A stretch of 8,485 nt of DNA from UMGS1279 sp045534095 (GCA_045534095.1 JAZSJA010000139.1:1-8485), one strand, 5' to 3'. Positions 1 through 6,560 are shown, counted from the stretch's first letter. Numbers and translations are program-made. Notes: generated from the letters alone by a model not told the origin.

Positions 1-14
1 ATAATTTTTTTCAT
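1..14 (-). CDS. Start of a divergent gene, product unknown (partial)
   Basis: Only the first codons are inside the window, reading MKKI on the minus strand from an ATG at 14-12. The start is supported by an almost perfect ribosome site, AGGAGGAA (complement of 21-28), six bases before the ATG, and by a consensus promoter further upstream at 45-73. Lys-Lys after the first Met would suit a signal peptide or a cytosolic protein equally well, so no function can be given. It diverges from the XRE repressor gene and probably is its regulatory target, because the repressor-like repeats cover this promoter. Confidence 0.55.
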
Positions 15-44
15 TTTTAATTCCTCCTAAAAAAGTTTAATTAT

Positions 45-73
45 ATTATAGACGCTTTCTGTCTAAAAGTCAA
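45..73 (-). promoter_or_regulatory. Sigma-A promoter of the divergent minus-strand gene
   Basis: On the minus strand, TTGACT (complement of 68-73) is followed after exactly 17 bases by TATAAT (complement of 45-50). Transcription would start near 38 and meet the AGGAGGAA ribosome site before the ATG at 14. The spacer and the edge of the -10 box carry the TAGAC/GTCTA inverted repeat, so a protein bound there would block polymerase. Confidence 0.8.
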
Positions 74-91
74 TAGAAAGTTTCTGTCTAA
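49..91. promoter_or_regulatory. Putative operator pair for the XRE repressor
   Basis: TTTCTGTCTAA occurs twice in direct orientation, at 56-66 and 81-91, 25 bp apart. The first copy is part of an inverted repeat, TAGAC (49-53) and GTCTA (61-65), within the minus-strand promoter spacer. The second copy is preceded by AGAAA, giving the palindrome AGAAAGTTTCT at 75-85, and it lies just upstream of the plus-strand -10 box at 94-99. One site thus lies in each divergent promoter. This is the usual arrangement for an autoregulated XRE repressor. That this repressor binds here is inferred from position only. Confidence 0.65.
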
Positions 92-93
92 CA

Positions 94-99
94 TATAAT
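94..99 (+). promoter_or_regulatory. -10 box of the XRE gene promoter, weak -35
   Basis: A perfect TATAAT lies 16 bases before the XRE start codon. No good -35 is present: the best-placed hexamers (70-76) read TCAATA or CAATAG and overlap the -35 of the opposite promoter. The two promoters may therefore compete. Transcription starting about seven bases past the -10 box would begin at about 105-107, inside the ribosome site, giving an unusually short leader. Confidence 0.5.
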
Positions 100-115
100 A
101 TTTTAGGGTGAGAAT

Positions 116-343
116 ATGAAAATGTCACTTGGTGATAAAGTTCGCAGTTTGCGCGAGGATGCCGATTTAAATCAAACGCAACTTGGCAAAGAACTCAATA
201 TGACTCAAAGGAAAATATCATATATCGAGTGCGGAAAATATGAGCCGTCTATTGAAGATATAGCAGCAATATGCAATTTTTTTAAGGTGTCTGCCGACTA
301 TTTAATAGGAATTGAAAAAGGTTTAAATTATCCCGAAAGATAA
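116..343 (+). CDS. XRE-family helix-turn-helix transcriptional regulator
   Basis: This is a 75-residue cytosolic DNA-binding protein made of a single HTH_3 (Cro/C1, XRE) domain covering about residues 5-65, with no ligand or dimerisation domain beyond it. The helix-turn-helix is read from NQTQLGKELNM (about 19-29) and the recognition helix from QRKISYIECG (31-40), followed by the family's YEPSIEDI and the closing SADYLIG. The start at 116 is chosen because AGGGTGA at 105-111 fits the GGTGA part of the anti-Shine-Dalgarno pairing at short spacing; Met3 at 122 is a possible alternative. Such small proteins typically repress their own gene and a divergent neighbour by binding repeats, and matching repeats lie at 49-91. 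No such repeat was seen at the sugar-gene promoters, and a terminator follows directly, so control of the downstream glycan genes is not supported. Confidence 0.9.
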   Translation: MKMSLGDKVRSLREDADLNQTQLGKELNMTQRKISYIECGKYEPSIEDIAAICNFFKVSADYLIGIEKGLNYPER

Positions 344-358
344 ATATTATTTTTATTC

Positions 359-397
359 AACAATCGGTTTTTTGTTTTAAAAAATCGGTTGTTTTTT
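359..397 (+). terminator. Intrinsic terminator after the XRE gene
   Basis: In RNA, 361-373 pairs with 379-391 around the loop GTTTT, using two G-U wobbles (364/388 and 367/385), and is followed by six U (392-397). Pairing extends to 359-360 if the first U's are used. On the minus strand the wobbles become A-C mismatches, so the hairpin works best for plus-strand transcripts. It lies 15 bases after the XRE stop and separates that gene from the transporter fusion. Confidence 0.8.
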
Positions 398-398
398 A

Positions 399-427
399 TT
401 GACCTTATTTTAAAATGGATATATAAT
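399..427 (+). promoter_or_regulatory. Sigma-A promoter of the MFS-GH2 fusion gene
   Basis: TTGACC (399-404) and TATAAT (422-427) are separated by 17 bases. The predicted transcription start, about 434, lies just before the AAAGGA ribosome site (434-439), so the leader is about 15 bases. This rules out a start codon upstream, such as the in-frame ATG at 389, which lies inside the preceding terminator stem. No catabolite-control (cre) motif was seen. Confidence 0.8.
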
Positions 428-448
428 ATCCTCAAAGGATGGTGCGTT

Positions 449-3448
449 ATGAAAACTAAACTTTCTCCTCGTTTTTTAACAGCTCTTACAATTTTCAGCC
501 TTGTTGGTCAAATTGCTTGGGTTGTTGAAAATATGTATTTCAACGTTTTTATTTACAAGATGTTTAATGCATCTCCCGGTGACATTTCCCTTATGGTCTC
601 GGCAAGTGCAGTGGCAGCAACCGTAACCACCGTTTTTATGGGTGCCCTTTCAGATAAAGTTGGCAAACGCAAGCTTTTTATTTGCGGCGGATACATATTG
701 TGGGGTATTTCTATTTTTAGTTTTATACTCCTAAGAAGTGATGTTTTAGAAAAAATAATTCCTGCTACCATGGCGGCGGCAAGTGTGGGAATAAGCCTTA
801 CAATTATCTTGGATTGCGTTATGACCTTTTTTGGCTCCACCGCAAACGATGCCGCCTTTAACGCATGGTTAACCGATAGCACTACCACCAAAAACAGAGG
901 TATGGCAGAGGGTATTAATGCAATGATGCCCCTGGTGGCAATACTTGCCGTATTTGGCGGTTTTATGGGATTTGATTTAGGAAAACAAAAAAGTTGGTCA
1001 ATTATTTTCGCCATAATTGGCATCGTCACACTTTTAGTTGGCGTACTAGGTTTTTTTATAATCAAGGAGCCTGATATCACCCCATCTAAAAGGGGATATT
1101 TAAGCAATATTTTTTATGGCTTTAAACCATCAACAGCAATAAATAATAAGGGGCTTTATATCTCGCTTGCCCTTTTTGTGATTTTTAATATTTCTATCCA
1201 AATTTTTATGCCCTACCTTATAATTTATTATGAGGTTTCCCTTGGTATGGCAGATTACGTTTTGATTATGGCACCTGCAATAATTCTAGCCTCGGTTGTA
1301 ACGGCTCTCTGGGGCAGAGTTTATGATAAAAAAGGCTTTAAATTTTCGGCAGTAATCGCCTTATTTTGGTTGATTTTGGGATACGTAATTTTAAGCCTTT
1401 TAAAATCAACCCTCTCCGTTTTTCTGGGTTCCCTTTTAATGATGTGCGGCTACCTATCGGGAATGGCAGTTTTCGGTGCATCAATAAGGGACAATACCCC
1501 CATCGGACGAGCGGGAAGTCTGCAGGGCGTAAGAATTTTCGCTCAGGTTTTAATTCCCGGACTTATTGGCCCATTTATTGGTAAAACTGTTTTAATTGGT
1601 GCAAAAACCATAACTAATAACGATGGCACAGTTTCTTTTGTGCCTAACCAAAACATATTTTTAGCAGCCCTTGCAGCAGCGGTTGTCGTTTTGATTTTGA
1701 CTGTTTTATTTTCCAAGAGAAAATTGCCAAAAACAGTTAGCCTTTCTACCTCCTTTGAGGATGATATGGGGGATGTACCGTATAAGGAGCATCCACGCCC
1801 TCAAATGAAACGTGAGGATTTTTTAGTTCTTAACGGTGAGTGGTCCTTAAAGGTAACCAACAAAAATAAAACCGAGTATTCGGGAAAAATAACGGTTCCG
1901 TTTCCGCCCCAAGCCAGAGCGTCGGGTGTAGAAAAAATATTTAGCAAAACTGCAGTTTTGGTTTATGAAAGGGAAATCACAATCCCTAAAACCTTCAGTG
2001 GTAAAAGCATATTCTTAACCTTTGATGCTGTTGACCAAATCTCAACCATATTTTTAAATGATAAAATTTTAGGCAAAAACGTCGGTGGATATTTACCCTT
2101 TGAATTTGAAATAACCAATCTGGTATCAGATGGGGAAAACACCATTAGAGTAGAAGTTATTGACCAAACCAATAATCAACTGCCCTACGGTAAGCAGCGA
2201 ATAAAACGTGGTGGAATGTGGTATACCCCCATTTCAGGCATATGGCAGTCGGTATGGCTTGAAGCACGTCCAAAAAATCACATAAAATCAATAAAAATAA
2301 ATTCAACTCTTACCTCGGCAACCTTCAAGCTGACAGGCGGTGAGGAACTGAAAAATCTTGAAATAGATACCCCTGAGGGTAAAATCACAAAAACCTTTAA
2401 TGGTGATGATTTTACGTTAGAAATAGAAAATCCCATAAACTGGACCCCCGAAAATCCATATCTTTATTATTTCACCTTAACTGCGGGGGAGGATAAAATA
2501 TCCTCATATTTCGCTCTTAGAACGGTAGGTATCAAAAAGATAAACGGTTACCCACTTATGACCTTAAATGATAAGCCCTATTTTTGGAACGGACTTTTAG
2601 ACCAAGGCTATTTTAGTGATGGAATTTATCTGCCCGCCACTCCCGACGGCTATAAAAATGATATTTTAAGCATGAAAAAGCTGGGCTTTAATATGCTTAG
2701 AAAACACATTAAAATTGAACCGGATATTTTCTATTATTACTGCGATTTTTACGGAATGGCAGTTTTTCAAGATATGGTAAACAGCGGAAAGTACAACTTT
2801 TTAATAGATACAGCCTTGCCCACCGCAGGGTTAAAATCGGGAATTCGCCATAGGGCAAGTAAAAAGAGAAAACACTTTTTTGAAGCTACTGCAAAGCAAA
2901 TGCTGGAGCATCTTTTCCTTCACCCATCGGTTGTGCAGTACACCATCTTTAATGAGGGATGGGGGCAGTACGATGACGAGCGAATTTATGAAGAGTTAAC
3001 GGCTTTGGATTCAACCAGACTTTATGATACCGCTTCAGGTTGGTTCAGACCTAAAAAGAGTGATTTCCAAAGTGAGCATATCTATTTTAAACCTGTAAAA
3101 CTTAAATCCAATTCCGAAAAGCCTTTGCTTTTATCAGAGTTTGGGGGATATTCTTATAAGATCTTAGAGCATAGCTTTAATTTGGATAAAACCTATGGTT
3201 ATAAAAAATTTACAAGTCAAGAAGATTTCGTCAATGCCATAAAAAACCTTTATAAAAGCGAAATTTTGCCCGCAGTGAAAAATGGGCTTTGTGCCACAGT
3301 TTTAACCCAGGTAAGCGATGTTGAGGATGAAACCAATGGACTATTAACCTTTGACCGCAAGGTGCAAAAAATCAGTGAAGATGAAATCAAGCCGGTTTTC
3401 GATGAAATCTATAAAGAATTCAATCGAAAATTCAATATTAGCGACTAA
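449..3448 (+). CDS. MFS sugar transporter fused to GH2 glycoside hydrolase
   Basis: One open frame of 999 residues. Residues 1-421 are a complete 12-helix major facilitator of the sugar-cation (GPH/SLC45-like) type, with GALSDKVGKRK (about 65-75) as the loop 2-3 motif. A charged, non-membrane linker (422-447) leads into a complete GH2 enzyme: it begins EHPRPQM (447-453) then LNGEW, as free GH2 enzymes of this group do, continues through sugar-binding sandwich and Ig-like domains, and ends in a TIM barrel. The catalytic acid/base is E836 (FNEGWGQ) and the nucleophile E897 (LLSEFGG). With normal MFS topology both ends are cytoplasmic, so the enzyme would cut an imported oligosaccharide inside the cell. 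The beta-glucuronidase NxK signature is not seen (EDETNG, 959-964), so galactoside or another glycoside is likelier. The start at 449 fits the promoter and AAAGGA (434-439). The substrate is unknown. A merging error by sequencing is unlikely because no domain is lost. Confidence 0.88.
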   Translation: MKTKLSPRFLTALTIFSLVGQIAWVVENMYFNVFIYKMFNASPGDISLMVSASAVAATVTTVFMGALSDKVGKRKLFICGGYILWGISIFSFILLRSDVLEKIIPATMAAASVGISLTIILDCVMTFFGSTANDAAFNAWLTDSTTTKNRGMAEGINAMMPLVAILAVFGGFMGFDLGKQKSWSIIFAIIGIVTLLVGVLGFFIIKEPDITPSKRGYLSNIFYGFKPSTAINNKGLYISLALFVIFNISIQIFMPYLIIYYEVSLGMADYVLIMAPAIILASVVTALWGRVYDKKGFKFSAVIALFWLILGYVILSLLKSTLSVFLGSLLMMCGYLSGMAVFGASIRDNTPIGRAGSLQGVRIFAQVLIPGLIGPFIGKTVLIGAKTITNNDGTVSFVPNQNIFLAALAAAVVVLILTVLFSKRKLPKTVSLSTSFEDDMGDVPYKEHPRPQMKREDFLVLNGEWSLKVTNKNKTEYSGKITVPFPPQARASGVEKIFSKTAVLVYEREITIPKTFSGKSIFLTFDAVDQISTIFLNDKILGKNVGGYLPFEFEITNLVSDGENTIRVEVIDQTNNQLPYGKQRIKRGGMWYTPISGIWQSVWLEARPKNHIKSIKINSTLTSATFKLTGGEELKNLEIDTPEGKITKTFNGDDFTLEIENPINWTPENPYLYYFTLTAGEDKISSYFALRTVGIKKINGYPLMTLNDKPYFWNGLLDQGYFSDGIYLPATPDGYKNDILSMKKLGFNMLRKHIKIEPDIFYYYCDFYGMAVFQDMVNSGKYNFLIDTALPTAGLKSGIRHRASKKRKHFFEATAKQMLEHLFLHPSVVQYTIFNEGWGQYDDERIYEELTALDSTRLYDTASGWFRPKKSDFQSEHIYFKPVKLKSNSEKPLLLSEFGGYSYKILEHSFNLDKTYGYKKFTSQEDFVNAIKNLYKSEILPAVKNGLCATVLTQVSDVEDETNGLLTFDRKVQKISEDEIKPVFDEIYKEFNRKFNISD
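1757..1768 (+). other. Possible internal start for a free GH2 domain
   Basis: In the linker between transporter and hydrolase, GAGG (1757-1760) is followed after five bases by an in-frame ATG (1766-1768, Met440). Initiation here would give a soluble GH2 of about 560 residues, a normal size for free enzymes of this group. The bases also encode Phe-Glu-Asp-Asp, so the match may be chance. Confidence 0.25.
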
Positions 3449-3490
3449 AAAAACAGTAAAAAATAAACCAATAAAACCAAAGATATTATA

Positions 3491-3519
3491 TTGACATAAT
3501 TTTTAAATATTGATATAAT
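3491..3519 (+). promoter_or_regulatory. Consensus extended -10 promoter of the beta-galactosidase gene
   Basis: TTGACA (3491-3496) and TATAAT (3514-3519) are exact consensus with a 17-base spacer, and TG at 3511-3512 makes an extended -10. Transcription would start near 3526, upstream of the AAGGTGA ribosome site (3534-3540). No terminator hairpin was found between the fusion gene stop (3448) and this promoter, so the gene may be read both from here and by read-through. The two boxes sit in a 13-base direct repeat (3488-3500 and 3507-3519) with one mismatch. Confidence 0.88.
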
Positions 3520-3544
3520 GCAAAAAAACAAAAAAGGTGATTTA

Positions 3545-6385
3545 ATGCGATTTTATGAAAATATTTTAAAAACAAGCGAAAATCGTCTTCCCCAAAGAGC
3601 ATATTATATTCCAAAGGGCAAAGCAGAATATATGCTTCTTAACGGCAGTTGGCGTTTTGCGTTTTTTGAGCATGAGGAAGAAGCACCGGAAAAAATAGAA
3701 AAATGGGATGAAATTACAGTTCCCTCGTGCTGGCAGACAAAGGGCTATGAAAACCCAAATTATACAAATATTAACTACCCTTACCCTGTAGATACTCCTT
3801 ATGTTCCTGATGATAATCCTTGCGGAGTTTATGAAAGGGATTTCGATTTAGGTGAAAAATGGGGAAAGATTTATTTTGTTTTAGAGGGTGTTAGTTCCTG
3901 CGGAATTGTATATGTAAACGGTAATTACGTGGGATTTACACAAGGTAGCCATTTGCAAGCCGAATTTGACGTTACCGATTTTGTAGTATCAGGCAAAAAC
4001 ACCATTCGAGTTAAGGTTTTAAAATGGTGCGTAGGCAGCTATTTGGAGGATCAGGATTTCTTCCGATTTAATGGTATTTTTAGAGATTGTTACATATTAA
4101 AGCGTCCCGAAAATCACCTTAAAAATTTTGCGGTAAAAACAAATCTGAATACTGTTTTTGTGGAATGTGATACCGCGGCAGATTTGGTGTTATCAGATGC
4201 CGCAGGGAATATAATTGGCGAAAAACTTTCGCAAACAGAAGTTGAGTTCGCCTTACAAAATCCAATCCTTTGGAATGCCGAAAAACCTTATCTTTATACC
4301 CTTAAAATCAACTGCAATGGTGAGGAGATAATACAAAAAGTAGGTCTTAGAACCATCAAGGTGAATAGCGATTACGAGCTTTTAATAAATGGTCAGTCGG
4401 TTAAACTACACGGCGTAAATCATCATGATACCCATCCCACAAACGGTTGGTACCAGACCAATGATGAGATCCGCCGGGATTTAGAGCTTATGAAAAGCCT
4501 TAACATCAATTGTGTTCGTACCTCCCATTATCCGCCACCACCCAAATTCTTAGAGATGTGTAATGAATTGGGTCTTTACGTTGTCCTTGAAACTGATATC
4601 GAAACCCATGGATTTATACGCCGCTTCCCCAACGTTGCATATTGCTATGATGTTGAGCATCCTGATTGGCCTTGCACAATCCCTGAGTGGAAGAATGAGC
4701 ACATTGAACGTATGCAAAGAGCGGTTTATCGTGACCAAAATCAACCAAGCATTATTATGTGGTCTACAGGTAATGAAAGTGCCCACGGACCCAATCACGT
4801 CGCAATGGTGGAGTGGCTTCGCAGCAGAGATGATGATCGACTTGTTCACTGTGAGGATGCTTGCCGCAAGGCGGAAATTGAAAATACTATTGTCACTACA
4901 AGTGACGTTTATTCAAGAATGTATCCCTCTTTTGCCGAGCTTGAGAATTTTATAGCAGATGAAAATATAAAAATGCCTGTTTTCCTTTGTGAATATTCCC
5001 ATGCAATGGGCAACGGCCCCGGTGATATTTATGAATATAACGAGATTTTTGATAAGCATAAAAAAGCAATAGGCGGCTGTATTTGGGAGTGGGCAGATCA
5101 CACCGTTTTAGTGGACGGAGTACCTATGTACGGTGGCGATTTTGAGGGCGAGCTTACTAATGATTATAATTTCTGCTGTGATGGATTGGTTTTCCACGAC
5201 CGTACCTTAAAGGCAGGAAGTTTGGAGGCAAAGGCGGCATATCAACCCATTCGCACCCGTTTCGAAAATGGCAAAATCCACGTATACAACCGCTATGATT
5301 TCACTAATTTAAATGAATGTATATTTGAGTGTGAAATTCAAGTTGATGGTGAAACAAAAGCTAAAAACAAGGTTATTTTAACGGCCGAACCCCATACCGA
5401 GGTTGCCTTTGAACTTAACGTTGAAAAGCCCCTTTGTAAACTTGGTGCTTACGTTATTTTAAGACTATATAAAGATGGTAACGAAGTAGCAATTTCACAT
5501 CACGAGCTGCCTTCTGTAAAACAGTCTGAAGCACTAACCGAGCTTGCCAATCACTCTGAGGATGATAAAAATCATTATTTTAATGGCGAAAATTTTTCGT
5601 ATACATTCTCAAAACATTATGGTGTGTTTACAAGTATGGTTGTAAATGGTAAGGAGCAGCTGGCTTCAAAGCCGTTCCTTTCGGCTTGGCGAGCACCTAC
5701 CGATAATGACCGAAACATTAAAGTTTATTGGGGACATTACAACGTCTGGGAAGGTGAAAGCCTAGACCGAGCCTTTAACAAGACCTATGATGTAATACTT
5801 GAAAAGGGCGTAATAACCGTAAACGCATCCCTTGCAGGTGTTTCGCTAAAACCCGTATCTCGTCACAAAATCACCTACACCGTTTATAAAAACGGTAGGG
5901 TAGACGTTAGTCTTTTTGCAAATATAAGAGAGGATGCGTTTTGGCTTCCCCGCTACGGATTTGAGTTCACCTTACCCGCAGAAAGCAGAAAATTCATTTA
6001 CTATGGCAACGGACCTTATGAAAACTATCAGGATATGTGCCATGCAGGTTATATTGGCAGATTTAACAGTACGGCGGATGATGAGTACGTAAATTACATA
6101 ATGCCCCAAGAGCACGGCAACCATACCGCTGTAAAGGAACTTACCATTGGCGATTTAACCTTTAAATCCGAGAAAATGGAAATCAACGTTTCTAAATATT
6201 CCTCTGCTGCCCTTTCTGCTGCTGAGCATATAAACGAACTTAAAGAGGATGGATTTATTCACCTTAGAATTGATTATAAGGTTTCGGGAATCGGTTCAGG
6301 TTCTTGTGGCCCTCAGCTTGATGAAAAGTATCGTCTTGACGAAAAACAAATAGAATTTACCTATTCTGTTGAACCCAAAAATTAA
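3545..6385 (+). CDS. LacZ-type GH2 beta-galactosidase
   Basis: A 946-residue cytosolic enzyme without signal peptide that should hydrolyse terminal beta-D-galactosyl residues. The layout follows E. coli LacZ (1023 residues): sugar-binding sandwich (about 20-195, with YLEDQD at 166-171), Ig-like domain (about 200-275), TIM barrel (about 277-570, with HGVNHHDTHP at 289-298), a second Ig-like domain, and the C-terminal small-chain sandwich (about 690-945, with NGPYENY and MPQEHGN). The acid/base is E411 (STGNES) and the nucleophile E483 (LCEYSHAMGNGPG). Likely magnesium ligands are E353 and H355 (IETHG) plus E411. E. coli N604 is replaced by D546 (FCCDG) and W999 by C921 (GSCGP), differences I recall from other Firmicutes homologues. 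The start at 3545 follows AAGGTGA by four bases; the in-frame ATG at 3518 overlaps the -10 box and is rejected. Its partner upstream is the transporter fusion. Exact substrate (lactose, galactan or host glycan fragment) is not determined. Confidence 0.92.
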   Translation: MRFYENILKTSENRLPQRAYYIPKGKAEYMLLNGSWRFAFFEHEEEAPEKIEKWDEITVPSCWQTKGYENPNYTNINYPYPVDTPYVPDDNPCGVYERDFDLGEKWGKIYFVLEGVSSCGIVYVNGNYVGFTQGSHLQAEFDVTDFVVSGKNTIRVKVLKWCVGSYLEDQDFFRFNGIFRDCYILKRPENHLKNFAVKTNLNTVFVECDTAADLVLSDAAGNIIGEKLSQTEVEFALQNPILWNAEKPYLYTLKINCNGEEIIQKVGLRTIKVNSDYELLINGQSVKLHGVNHHDTHPTNGWYQTNDEIRRDLELMKSLNINCVRTSHYPPPPKFLEMCNELGLYVVLETDIETHGFIRRFPNVAYCYDVEHPDWPCTIPEWKNEHIERMQRAVYRDQNQPSIIMWSTGNESAHGPNHVAMVEWLRSRDDDRLVHCEDACRKAEIENTIVTTSDVYSRMYPSFAELENFIADENIKMPVFLCEYSHAMGNGPGDIYEYNEIFDKHKKAIGGCIWEWADHTVLVDGVPMYGGDFEGELTNDYNFCCDGLVFHDRTLKAGSLEAKAAYQPIRTRFENGKIHVYNRYDFTNLNECIFECEIQVDGETKAKNKVILTAEPHTEVAFELNVEKPLCKLGAYVILRLYKDGNEVAISHHELPSVKQSEALTELANHSEDDKNHYFNGENFSYTFSKHYGVFTSMVVNGKEQLASKPFLSAWRAPTDNDRNIKVYWGHYNVWEGESLDRAFNKTYDVILEKGVITVNASLAGVSLKPVSRHKITYTVYKNGRVDVSLFANIREDAFWLPRYGFEFTLPAESRKFIYYGNGPYENYQDMCHAGYIGRFNSTADDEYVNYIMPQEHGNHTAVKELTIGDLTFKSEKMEINVSKYSSAALSAAEHINELKEDGFIHLRIDYKVSGIGSGSCGPQLDEKYRLDEKQIEFTYSVEPKN

Positions 6386-6403
6386 ATTTATAGTAAAAAG
6401 ATT

Positions 6404-6456
6404 TAGCCGCAATAAAAGTGAATTCTCGCCTTTATTGCGGCTATAATTTTTGTTTT
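6404..6456 (+). terminator. Strong intrinsic terminator after the beta-galactosidase gene
   Basis: A perfect 13-bp stem pairs TAGCCGCAATAAA (6404-6416) with 6431-6443. Inside the loop, GTGA (6418-6421) can pair with TCGC (6426-6429), using one G-U. A T-rich tail (6447-6456) follows. It starts 18 bases after the stop codon and closes the transporter/beta-galactosidase unit, so the secreted protein downstream is a separate transcript. Confidence 0.9.
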
Positions 6457-6476
6457 CATAGCGGGCATATTTTAAA

Positions 6477-6492
6477 TTGATTTAAAAATCAA
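6477..6492. repeat. 16-bp AT-rich palindrome upstream of the secreted-protein promoter
   Basis: TTGATTT (6477-6483) and AAATCAA (6486-6492) form a perfect inverted repeat around two bases. It lies about 40 bp before the -35 box of the next gene, where an activator or repressor could bind. AT-rich palindromes of this size also arise by chance. Confidence 0.35.
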
Positions 6493-6504
6493 CAATGGAC
6501 ATAA

Positions 6505-6530
6505 TGTACAAAAAATGACTTTTTTGTGCA
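6505..6530. promoter_or_regulatory. Inverted repeat abutting the -35 box, possible operator
   Basis: TGTACAAAAAA (6505-6515) and TTTTTTGTGCA (6520-6530) are inverted copies with one mismatch, four bases apart; the right arm ends immediately before the -35 box at 6531. A dimeric regulator could bind here. As the site is upstream of the predicted transcription start, it acts as DNA rather than as an RNA hairpin. No repeat of this kind was seen at the other promoters, so this gene appears to be controlled separately. Confidence 0.5.
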
Positions 6531-6560
6531 TTGAACAAAGGTTAGGATGTATGATATAAT
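6531..6560 (+). promoter_or_regulatory. Extended -10 promoter of the secreted multi-module gene
   Basis: TTGAAC (6531-6536) and TATAAT (6555-6560) are 18 bases apart, and TG at 6552-6553 gives the same TGATATAAT extended -10 as the beta-galactosidase promoter. Transcription from about 6567 leaves a leader of roughly 29 bases carrying the AGGAGGA ribosome site. Confidence 0.75.

Noticed and set aside
428..440. Short inverted repeat ATCCT-CAA-AGGAT around the ribosome site of the fusion gene
   Set aside because: Only five base pairs, and the predicted transcript starts within it, so no hairpin would form in the mRNA.
389..448. Upstream in-frame extension of the transporter fusion starting at ATG 389
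   Set aside because: The ATG lies in the terminator stem and the extension covers the promoter; the predicted transcript starts near 434 and the ribosome site precedes 449.
553..1107. A 184-codon open frame on the minus strand inside the transporter
   Set aside because: It is antisense to conserved transmembrane helices, and its hydrophobic and Pro/Ile-rich makeup mirrors the sense codons.
449..3448. The fusion being an artefact from a lost stop codon or a frameshift
   Set aside because: Both domains are complete, the linker is ordinary coding sequence, and the frame is the same on both sides; read support would still settle it.
399..3519. Catabolite-control (cre) sites at the sugar-gene promoters
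   Set aside because: No match to TGWAANCGNTNWCA was found by eye near 399-448 or 3449-3544.
3518..3544. Upstream in-frame ATG for the beta-galactosidase
   Set aside because: It overlaps the TATAAT box (3514-3519), upstream of the predicted transcription start; the ATG at 3545 has a good ribosome site.
4563..4955. Plus-strand open frame of 130 codons in another frame within the beta-galactosidase
   Set aside because: It overlaps the conserved catalytic region of the real gene and has no domain logic of its own.
4550..5101. Two minus-strand open frames (4550-4849 and 4913-5101) within the beta-galactosidase
   Set aside because: Antisense to the conserved TIM barrel and without recognisable protein features.
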